Below are positions 10,154-16,049 of a stretch of DNA of 64,000 bases, in pieces. The translations under genes and the position numbers were made by a program. This DNA is from Arthrobacter sp. B6 (GTDB lineage Bacteria; Actinomycetota; Actinomycetes; Actinomycetales; Micrococcaceae). The notes below the pieces were generated by a model that worked only from the letters and a program-made list of their open reading frames with translations, did not search any database and was not told the origin of the DNA. Numbering within the stretch: the stretch's first letter is position 1; each line of letters opens with the position of its first letter. Location of the stretch: NCBI RefSeq assembly GCF_001663775.1, contig NZ_KV467168.1, positions 2,904,780 to 2,968,779 on the forward strand. The letters run 5' to 3'.

Positions 10154-10954
10154 CTACTGGGTCGCCCGCTGGCGGATGGCCCAGCTGAAGGCCGTTTCCT
10201 GCGGTTCCTTGTACTCGAGGCCGATGTAGCCGGTGTAGCCGAGTTCGCGGCTGCGGGCGATCCACTCGCCGAGGGGAAGCTCACCGGTTCCGGGAGCCCC
10301 GCGGCCGGGGTTGTCGGCGATCTGGATGTGGCCGAAGTCCATGGCATGGTTCTCGATGACGGATTCGACGTCGTCCCCGTTGACTGCCAGGTGGTAGAAG
10401 TCCGCGAGGAGCTTGACGTTGGCGACGCCGGACTCCGCCTTGACGCGGGCGATCACCTTGAGTGCGTCTGCAGCGGTGAGGAGCGGATACCGGGGTGCGC
10501 CGCTGACGGGTTCGAGGAGCACAGTGCCGCCGATGCGCGCGACGCCGGCTGCCGCCGTCGCGAGGTTTTCGGCACCGACAGCGTCCTGCTTCTCGGCTGA
10601 TTCGCCGTCGATCCGGTTGCCATAGAGGGCGTTGAAGGCCTTGCAGCCGAGGCGCCCGCCGATGCCGGCGACAACGTCGATGTTGTCCCGGAACTCGGTG
10701 GAGCGGGCGGGCCAGGAGACCAAGCCGCGGTCGCCGCCGGGCATATTGCCGGCGTTGAAGTTCAGGCCCGTGAGCTGGACGCCGGCGTCCGTGATGGCGT
10801 TCTCAAACGCGGTGACCTGCGCGTCGGTGGGGACGGAGGTGTCGAAAGGCCACCAGAACTCGACGGCGTCAAAACCTGCTGCCTTCGCGGCCGCGGGGCG
10901 CTCGAGCAAAGGCAGCTCCGTCAGGAGGATGGAGCAGTTCACTGTGTACGTCAT
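10154..10954 (-). CDS. hyi: Hydroxypyruvate isomerase family protein
   Basis: 266 residues, TIM-barrel xylose-isomerase-like enzyme of the Hyi family, interconverting hydroxypyruvate and tartronate semialdehyde. Landmarks are FDAVEFWWPF near the N-terminus, LTGLNFNAGNMPGGDRG, LLEPVSGAPRYPL, KLLADFYHLAVNGDD, HIQIADNPGRGAPGTGE and YIGLEYKE. The start at 10954 (MTYTVNCS) is preceded by GGAAGGACC; the open frame reaches 11 codons further without a ribosome site. It is the first gene of the glyoxylate operon, so the promoter and control sites should lie in 10955-11168. Confidence 0.92.
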   Translation of the reverse strand: MTYTVNCSILLTELPLLERPAAAKAAGFDAVEFWWPFDTSVPTDAQVTAFENAITDAGVQLTGLNFNAGNMPGGDRGLVSWPARSTEFRDNIDVVAGIGGRLGCKAFNALYGNRIDGESAEKQDAVGAENLATAAAGVARIGGTVLLEPVSGAPRYPLLTAADALKVIARVKAESGVANVKLLADFYHLAVNGDDVESVIENHAMDFGHIQIADNPGRGAPGTGELPLGEWIARSRELGYTGYIGLEYKEPQETAFSWAIRQRATQ

Positions 10955-11016
10955 CGTAGGTCCTTCCGAGGAGGGGCTTTGATCCATCTTCCTGTTTTGC
11001 GTCGACTCATTCGAGT

Positions 11017-11052
11017 TTCCGCTTTGTGGAATTTAGATTCTGCTTTATGAAA
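11017..11052. promoter_or_regulatory. Tandem operator-like repeat upstream of the glyoxylate operon
   Basis: Two 15-base imperfect palindromes, TTCCGCTTTGTGGAA (11017-11031) and TTCTGCTTTATGAAA (11038-11052), share 12 of 15 bases and start 21 bases apart, two helical turns. They lie 63 bases upstream of hyi. The TTCC..GGAA outline resembles IclR-family sites, so an AllR-like repressor is a fair guess, but none is encoded in the window. Confidence 0.5.
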
Positions 11053-11126
11053 AGTGTAGGGAAGAAGGGGTGCGTGAGTCAAGGGGAGTTTGGAGAGGGC
11101 GCTCCGCTGGGGGAGCGTGCCATACT

Positions 11127-11150
11127 ATGGGTGCATATACATGCACCTAT
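11127..11150. promoter_or_regulatory. Palindromic operator-like site before the MFS/arsR pair
   Basis: GGTGCAT (11130-11136) and ATGCACC (11141-11147) are separated by ATAC, and the symmetry extends to 11127-11150 with one mismatch. A -10-like CATACT directly precedes it, and the MFS start is at 11169. Its place fits autoregulation by the ArsR-family repressor of the same operon. Confidence 0.55.
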
Positions 11151-11168
11151 GCACGGAAGGGGTGGGTA

Positions 11169-12455
11169 ATGCTGTCAGTTCTGTTGGACTCCACGTACCG
11201 CCGGCTGTTCGCAGCGCAGGTCGTGGCGCTCATCGGGACGGGCCTGCTGACGGTGGCGCTCGGACTCCTGGCCTATGACCTGGCCGGCACCTATGCCGGG
11301 GGCGTTCTGGGCATCGCACTGACCATCAAGATGCTGGCCTACGTGGGGCTCGCCCCCGTGATGAATGCGCTGGTCGCGAGATGGCCTAAGAAGCGGGTGC
11401 TGATCGGCGCAGACCTGGTCCGTGCCGCGATGGCCCTGTGCCTGCCGTTCATCTCCGATGTCTGGCAGATCTACGTGGTGATCTTCCTGCTTCAGGCTGC
11501 GTCCGCTACGTTTACCCCGGCGTTTCAGTCGTTGATCCCCGCCGTCATTACCAAGGAGAAGGACTACACCCGGGCACTGTCACTCTCACGGCTGGCCTAC
11601 GACATGGAGGCGCTGGTCAGCCCGGCCGTTGCAGCCCTGCTGCTGACGGTCCTCAGTTACAACAACCTCTTCCTCGGCACCGTTGCCGGGTTCGTGTTCT
11701 CCGCCCTTATGGTCGCGATTACGGTTTTGCCCCGGAGCCAGGCGCCGGCGGGTCCGCAGGCATCACTATGGTGCCGCACCACGCTGGGGGCCCGGACCTT
11801 CTGGCAAAACCCCCGGTTGCGGTCCCTGCTGTCGTTGAACCTGGTGGTCGCGGCACCGACTGCATTGGTACTGGTCAACACGGTGGTCTATGTCCGAGAT
11901 GCCCTGCGCCGGCCAGACACTGACCTGGCCCTGGCGCTGGCCAGTTTCGGTGTCGGCTCCATGATCGTGGCCCTGACTGCGCCGCGGATCCTGGACCGCT
12001 TCGGGGACCGGGCGGTGATGCTTACCGGCGCCGCCGTCATCCCCTTGGTCCTCGCAGGGGCGGCCGCACTGACGCTGGGGTTCCCGGGCGCAGGGTGGTG
12101 GTTGCTGCTCGGCCTGTGGTTGCTGCTCGGCGCCGCGAACTCCACCATCCTCACCCCGTCCTCGCGGCTGTTGCGGGATGCGTCCACAGAGGAGACCAGG
12201 CCATATGTGTTCACGGCACAGTTCTCCCTCTCCCATGCCTGCTACATCCTCACTTATCCACTAGCCGGAGTGCTGGGTGCCGTTGCCGGTTTGGGCTGGG
12301 CTGCGCTTGCACTGACAATTATTGCGATGATAGGCAGTGCGGGTGCATTCCTGTCATGGCCCCGCCACAACGGCGGACCGGCCCGGGAACCGGCGGAGAA
12401 GGAGCAGAGCGTTGAGCAGCCAACCGGACAGCGCAGCCACCCCCGCCCCCGATGA
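11169..12455 (+). CDS. MFS transporter, probably metal-responsive efflux
   Basis: 428 residues with about 12 membrane segments, starting MLSVLLDSTYRRLFAAQVVALIG. MFS loops are visible (MNALVARWPKKRVLIGADL after segment 2). The start at 11169 is preceded by GGAAGGGG. The last 44 bases overlap the ArsR-family regulator gene, so the two are tightly coupled. The regulator carries the full CzrA-type metal ligand set, so I infer that this pump exports Zn, Co or Ni, or a metal-linked compound. Nothing in the transporter itself proves the substrate. The family more often exports drugs, so drug efflux is the alternative. Confidence 0.75.
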   Translation: MLSVLLDSTYRRLFAAQVVALIGTGLLTVALGLLAYDLAGTYAGGVLGIALTIKMLAYVGLAPVMNALVARWPKKRVLIGADLVRAAMALCLPFISDVWQIYVVIFLLQAASATFTPAFQSLIPAVITKEKDYTRALSLSRLAYDMEALVSPAVAALLLTVLSYNNLFLGTVAGFVFSALMVAITVLPRSQAPAGPQASLWCRTTLGARTFWQNPRLRSLLSLNLVVAAPTALVLVNTVVYVRDALRRPDTDLALALASFGVGSMIVALTAPRILDRFGDRAVMLTGAAVIPLVLAGAAALTLGFPGAGWWLLLGLWLLLGAANSTILTPSSRLLRDASTEETRPYVFTAQFSLSHACYILTYPLAGVLGAVAGLGWAALALTIIAMIGSAGAFLSWPRHNGGPAREPAEKEQSVEQPTGQRSHPRPR

Positions 12456-12789
12456 GCCTTCGCTGGTCCACCCAGTCACCCCTGGACCGCAACTGTTGGA
12501 GACGGCGGCGGCTACGCTGCGGATGCTTGCCGAGCCGACCCGGCTGAACCTGCTCTGGCAGCTTGCCGAAGGACCCAAAACGGTCACCGAGCTCACTTCG
12601 GCAGCAGGGGTGCCCCGCACCGTGGTCAGCCAGCACCTCGCCAAGCTCCGCCTCAGCGGGCTGGTGGACACCCGGAAAGATGGCCGCCACGTCATCTATT
12701 CCCTCCACGACGGCCACCTTGTCAGGCTTATCCGCGAAACCATCAACCACGCCGACCACCGGATCACCGGCGAACCAACCCACGACTGA
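12412..12789 (+). CDS. ArsR/SmtB-family repressor with CzrA-type alpha-5 metal site
   Basis: A 125-residue winged-helix repressor. The recognition helix region is AAGVPRTVVSQHLAKLRLSG. The last helix reads SLHDGHLVRLIRETINHADH, giving D100, H102, H113 and H116. That spacing (D, +2 H, +13 H, +16 H) is the alpha-5 site of the Zn/Co/Ni sensors CzrA and NmtR. The alpha-3 cysteine motif (ELCVCDL) is absent. The start is TTG at 12412, chosen because AAGGAG precedes it; it lies inside the end of the transporter gene. It probably represses the operon through the palindrome at 11127-11150 until metal binds. Confidence 0.85.
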   Translation: MSSQPDSAATPAPDEPSLVHPVTPGPQLLETAAATLRMLAEPTRLNLLWQLAEGPKTVTELTSAAGVPRTVVSQHLAKLRLSGLVDTRKDGRHVIYSLHDGHLVRLIRETINHADHRITGEPTHD

Positions 12790-13045
12790 TCCCTGCCGCC
12801 GTCTTTCCGGCGTCAAGTGCAGGCCCGCCCAGGCCCCGTCCTCGTTCAGCCCATTGACTTCAGGGGCCGTAGGGATACGGTTGTAGATACACCAGCAGGC
12901 GTCTGCTGGACGAGTGTGCGCCGGGGCGAAAAGAGCGCATGCGACTACTTGGTCTCGATTTAACTTCACCCTCACCGGTATCCGAACCCATCGTCTGGTT
13001 CACCGCCAGGCGTCCCCCCCTACTGATCTCCAGGCGGAGTCCTAA

Positions 13046-13444
13046 ATGACCGCACATTTCATCAGAGCTTTGGCAGTTAAGTCCTTCGATATTCCAGACA
13101 GGAAGCGGTGCCCGGACAAGGCGGAGTTCGACCTTGTCACCGTTGACGATTACTCCGTGGCCCGGCTGATCCTCGCACCAGGCTGGCGCTGGTCCGAGTC
13201 CGCCAAGCCCACCGAATTAACCGCGTTCTGCGAGCACAACCACCTTGGCTACTGCATCTCCGGGGTGCTGGAGATTGAAACGGCCGACGGCGTGCACTCC
13301 ACCATCCGTGCGCACGATACCTATGCGCTCCCTCCCGGGCATGACGAGTGGGTGGTGGGGGATGAGCCTTTCGTCGCCATCGAGTTCCTGGGCGCCGCTT
13401 CGTTTGGCCGGCCCCGGAGCCATGGGATGCACGCGCTGATGTGA
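13046..13444 (+). CDS. Cupin-domain protein
   Basis: 132 residues forming one small beta-barrel cupin. The first cupin motif is degenerate (FCEHNHLGYCISGVLEIET) and is followed by HDTYALPPGHDEWVVGDEPFVAIEF for the second. Candidate metal ligands are H in EHNH and H in PPGHDEW. Such single-domain cupins range from enzymes to sensing modules; no function can be assigned. The ATG at 13046 follows GGCGGAG. The 256 bases upstream hold no gene, only a short CCAGCAG/CTGCTGG hairpin near 12892-12909. Confidence 0.7.
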   Translation: MTAHFIRALAVKSFDIPDRKRCPDKAEFDLVTVDDYSVARLILAPGWRWSESAKPTELTAFCEHNHLGYCISGVLEIETADGVHSTIRAHDTYALPPGHDEWVVGDEPFVAIEFLGAASFGRPRSHGMHALM

Positions 13445-13452
13445 GGCTGCGC

Positions 13453-14052
13453 CTAATGTAGGGCACTCCGGCTGCGGCTGAGGGCCGCTTCCGCGTCAAT
13501 GATCCGGGCAAGTCCGGCCACCACGTCAACCGACGGGCAGCCGGCGTCGAGCTCTATGAAGCCCGGATATTCCGGCAAGGCGCGGTAGGCGTCGCGCAGG
13601 GCCACCAGGTCCGCCAGCGTCTCGGCGTCCGTGCCGCGTGCCACGATGCGCTGGTGCGCCAGCGCCGGCTCCACGTCCAGGTGCACCACCGCGTCGGGTG
13701 TGGGCAGGGCGGACAGGAGCCACGGGAGCAGCCGGCCGCGCGGCAGCCCCCGGGCGGCGCGCAGGGCCAGTTGGCAGTGAAGGTGGCGGTCCATAACCAC
13801 CAGGCCATCAAAGCGGGCGGCCCTGACATGGGATGTGAGAACGTTGAGCACGCGAAGGGTGGTTTCCACGGTGTCGGCAAGGCGGCGCGGCCACTGGATG
13901 CCCAGCTGCTGAGCCAACACGGACATGCTCCGCCGCCCGGCGTGGTTGTTGAGCAGCAGGGTGTTCCTGCCATCGGCCTGGGCTGCCGATACCAGGGCCC
14001 TGGCGGCCGTGGATTTTCCCGAGCCGTCGATTCCGGTTAAGACAATGAGCAC
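13453..14052 (-). CDS. Thymidylate-kinase-like P-loop kinase
   Basis: 199 residues. The Walker A motif GIDGSGKST is at the very N-terminus, and VVMDRHLHC, the kinase DR(Y/H) motif, lies mid-protein. LDVEPALAHQRIVARGTDAETL resembles the LID region of dTMP kinase-like enzymes. The GTG start at 14052 is preceded by AAGGAGG; the longer upstream frame has no such site. Many actinobacteria carry such extra paralogues besides the housekeeping dTMP kinase, with unknown substrate (nucleotide or antibiotic). It is convergent with the cupin gene, 8 bases apart. Confidence 0.75.
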   Translation of the reverse strand: MLIVLTGIDGSGKSTAARALVSAAQADGRNTLLLNNHAGRRSMSVLAQQLGIQWPRRLADTVETTLRVLNVLTSHVRAARFDGLVVMDRHLHCQLALRAARGLPRGRLLPWLLSALPTPDAVVHLDVEPALAHQRIVARGTDAETLADLVALRDAYRALPEYPGFIELDAGCPSVDVVAGLARIIDAEAALSRSRSALH

Positions 14053-14184
14053 GTGGCCTCCTTTCGCCCATGGTTTAACGGTAGGGACAGCGTGATCGTC
14101 CCGCCATGCGGCCGATCTCACAATAAGCTGAAGCCCGAGAGTTGCCTGCAGCGGCAGGCCAGTGACAAAGGAGCGTGCGTCCCG

Positions 14185-14571
14185 ATGCCCATTGTTCAGC
14201 TTGCCGCCATAGCTGCGTGCGCACTTCTGGCCGCGCTGGTCGTCTTCCAGGCCGCCCTCATCGCCGGGGCGCCGCTCGGGAGGTTTGCCTGGGGCGGCCA
14301 GCACGAGGTGTTGCCCGCGAAGCTGCGGATCGGCAGCGGCACATCCATTGCGCTTTACGCCCTGATTGCCTACGTGGCGCTGGCCAAGGCTGAACTGGCC
14401 GCGCCGCTGGTCAGCGAAGGCTTCACGGCTGTCGCCTGCTGGGTCCTGACCGGCTACTTTTCACTCGGCATCGTTCTCAACGGGATATCCCGCAGTAAAC
14501 CCGAGCGCAAGGTCATGACACCCACTGTCCTCGTCCTCACGGCACTCTATTTGGTCCTGTCCCTGCACTGA
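14185..14571 (+). CDS. Small integral membrane protein, unknown
   Basis: 128 residues with four predicted membrane helices: residues about 4-24, 50-70, 78-98 and 108-127. Short loops include GRFAWGGQHEVLPAKLRIGS, in which GRFAWGG and LP..LRIGS recur in a family of actinobacterial and Bacillus membrane proteins of unknown role. AAAGGAG lies 11 bases before the ATG, slightly far. It is divergent from the kinase gene. Confidence 0.65.
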   Translation: MPIVQLAAIAACALLAALVVFQAALIAGAPLGRFAWGGQHEVLPAKLRIGSGTSIALYALIAYVALAKAELAAPLVSEGFTAVACWVLTGYFSLGIVLNGISRSKPERKVMTPTVLVLTALYLVLSLH

Positions 14572-14580
14572 GCATGACCG

Positions 14581-14586
14581 TAGGCT
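14581..14586 (+). promoter_or_regulatory. -10-like box TAGGCT
   Basis: TAGGCTGGAGT at 14581 recurs exactly at 14993, in both cases a short way upstream of a start codon (14660 and 15032). TAGGCT is a plausible sigma-70-type -10 box for this GC content. No clear -35 box is seen at either. Confidence 0.35.
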
Positions 14587-14659
14587 GGAGTCTGGCCCAG
14601 AGCGCCCCCCTGGCGCCTGGACCAGACCAGCTCAGTTCAGTCAGACGAAAGGCAGGCAC

Positions 14660-14917
14660 ATGACCTCTCCCAAGGAAGAACCATTGAACGCCGCTGACCT
14701 CCGCGGCCCGGGCGACCCGGACGAAGCGGCTGGGCAGCAGGCTGGAGATGGACAGCAGGCCGACGATTGGCAGGAAGCCGGCAACATCCGGGAAGAACAG
14801 CAGACGCAGGCAGCCGGGACCGTGCCGGCGTCGTACGTTGGCAGCGGTGACCCCGGCGCCGAACACAAACCGGAAGATGCGGTGCGCGAGCCGGGAACCT
14901 GGGACGACGAAGTCTAG
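14660..14917 (+). CDS. Small acidic, probably disordered protein
   Basis: 85 residues, very rich in D, E, Q, G and A, with no hydrophobic core, signal peptide or cysteine, and ending WDDEV. GAAAGGCAGG precedes the ATG. It resembles in composition the other short acidic proteins at 38994-39137 and 50168-50347. No family is recognised; such proteins are often stress-related and unannotated. Confidence 0.55.
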   Translation: MTSPKEEPLNAADLRGPGDPDEAAGQQAGDGQQADDWQEAGNIREEQQTQAAGTVPASYVGSGDPGAEHKPEDAVREPGTWDDEV

Positions 14918-14921
14918 CGAC

Positions 14922-14969
14922 TGCTCCAATAGCGCCCTTTTGGGAGCCCAAAACGGCGCTATTGGAGCA
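14922..14969. repeat. Long hairpin, family C
   Basis: TGCTCCAATAGCGCC (14922-14936) pairs perfectly with 14955-14969. Inside it TTTTGGG pairs with CCCAAAA after one mismatch, leaving a 2-base loop. It lies between the small acidic protein gene and the dehydratase gene and could end transcription in either direction. Confidence 0.75.
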
Positions 14970-14992
14970 ACCGATGAGGCGGGGAACATCGC

Positions 14993-14998
14993 TAGGCT
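14993..14998 (+). promoter_or_regulatory. -10-like box TAGGCT before the dehydratase
   Basis: TAGGCTGGAGT repeats the sequence at 14581. It lies 34 bases before the ATG at 15032 and just after the family C hairpin, which would separate this transcription unit from the previous gene. Confidence 0.35.
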
Positions 14999-15031
14999 GG
15001 AGTGCCAAACCAGCCACACCAGGAGTCCTTC

Positions 15032-15964
15032 ATGATTACCCGTGCCGACGTGGACCAGGCTGCTGCCCGCATCAAAGGCCTCACCCGGCTGACCCCCGTC
15101 CTTGAAGCGGACCGGGGCACCTTCGCCGGGCCGGTCTGGTTCAAGTGCGAGTTTATGCAGCACACCGGAACGTTCAAGGCGCGGGGTGCTCTGAACCGGA
15201 TCCTCGCCAGCAAGGAGCGCGGCGAGCTGCACGCCGAGGTCGGGGTAGTGGTGGCGTCGGGTGGGAACGCAGGGCTCGCCAACGCCTATGCAGCCGCCCG
15301 GCTTGGTGTTCCGGCAACCGTCTTTGTGCCCGACTCCGCCCCAGCCGTCAAGGTCCGGAAGCTCCAAGCCAGCGGCGCCACAGTGGTCCAGGGCGGTGCC
15401 GAATATGCTGTGGCCTACGAGGCCGCCATTGCCCATGCCGCGCAAACGGGCGCCGTGTATTGCCACGCCTACGACCAGCCGGAGATCGCGGCCGGCGCAG
15501 GCACGGTGGGTTCGGAACTCCTGGACCAGCTGGACGTCGTGGACACCGTGCTGGTGGCGGTTGGCGGCGGCGGGCTGATGGCCGGAATAGCCGCAGCCGT
15601 CGAAGGCCACGCCAAGGTGGTGGCCGTAGAGCCCGAAACCGCGCCCACGCTTCACGCCGCGCTCGCCGCCGGACAGCCCGTGGACGTGGCTGTATCCGGA
15701 ATCGCGGCCGACTCGCTGGGAGCCCGCCGGATCGGGGACATCGGCTTCGCCGTGTCGGCCAGGACCGGCGTCGAAAGCGTGCTGGTGTCCGACGCCGACA
15801 TCGTCGCCGCGCGCGGACGGCTCTGGGACGAGTACCGCCTGGTGGTGGAACACGGTGCCGCGGCAGCATTCGCTGCGCTGCACGCCGGTGCCTATGTGCC
15901 GGCGGCAGGGGAGCGCGTCGCGGTGATCCTCTGCGGAGCCAACACCGATCCGGGCACGCTGTAG
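15032..15964 (+). CDS. Threonine/serine dehydratase family PLP enzyme
   Basis: 310 residues, fold-type II PLP enzyme. The PLP lysine is in HTGTFKARGA (family motif S/T-x-K-x-R-G), the substrate loop is VASGGNAGLANAYAA, and the phosphate-binding loop is VAVGGGGLMAGIAAAV. It has no C-terminal ACT regulatory domain, so it is of the catabolic or serine-dehydratase kind, not biosynthetic IlvA. It would deaminate threonine or serine to the 2-oxo acid. AGGAG lies 7 bases before the ATG. It has its own -10-like box and no operon partners. Confidence 0.85.
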   Translation: MITRADVDQAAARIKGLTRLTPVLEADRGTFAGPVWFKCEFMQHTGTFKARGALNRILASKERGELHAEVGVVVASGGNAGLANAYAAARLGVPATVFVPDSAPAVKVRKLQASGATVVQGGAEYAVAYEAAIAHAAQTGAVYCHAYDQPEIAAGAGTVGSELLDQLDVVDTVLVAVGGGGLMAGIAAAVEGHAKVVAVEPETAPTLHAALAAGQPVDVAVSGIAADSLGARRIGDIGFAVSARTGVESVLVSDADIVAARGRLWDEYRLVVEHGAAAAFAALHAGAYVPAAGERVAVILCGANTDPGTL

Positions 15965-16020
15965 AACCGCCACCCTGTAGACCCGCCACACTGTAGACGT
16001 GCCGCCGTGTAGACGCCCAC
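15959..16020. repeat. 16-bp tandem repeat over the dehydratase stop codon
   Basis: Four degenerate copies of CTGTAGACCCGCCAC start at 15959, 15975, 15991 and 16007. The TAG of the first copy is the dehydratase stop, so the repeat seems to have grown out of the gene end. Confidence 0.7.
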
Positions 16021-16049
16021 GCTGAAGGCGGACAACCGCTGACGGGGCG

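Noticed and set aside
14537..15991. A 484-codon minus-strand frame opposite the dehydratase
   Set aside because: The plus strand has a complete PLP enzyme with a ribosome site; the minus translation has no family features and spans several gene boundaries.
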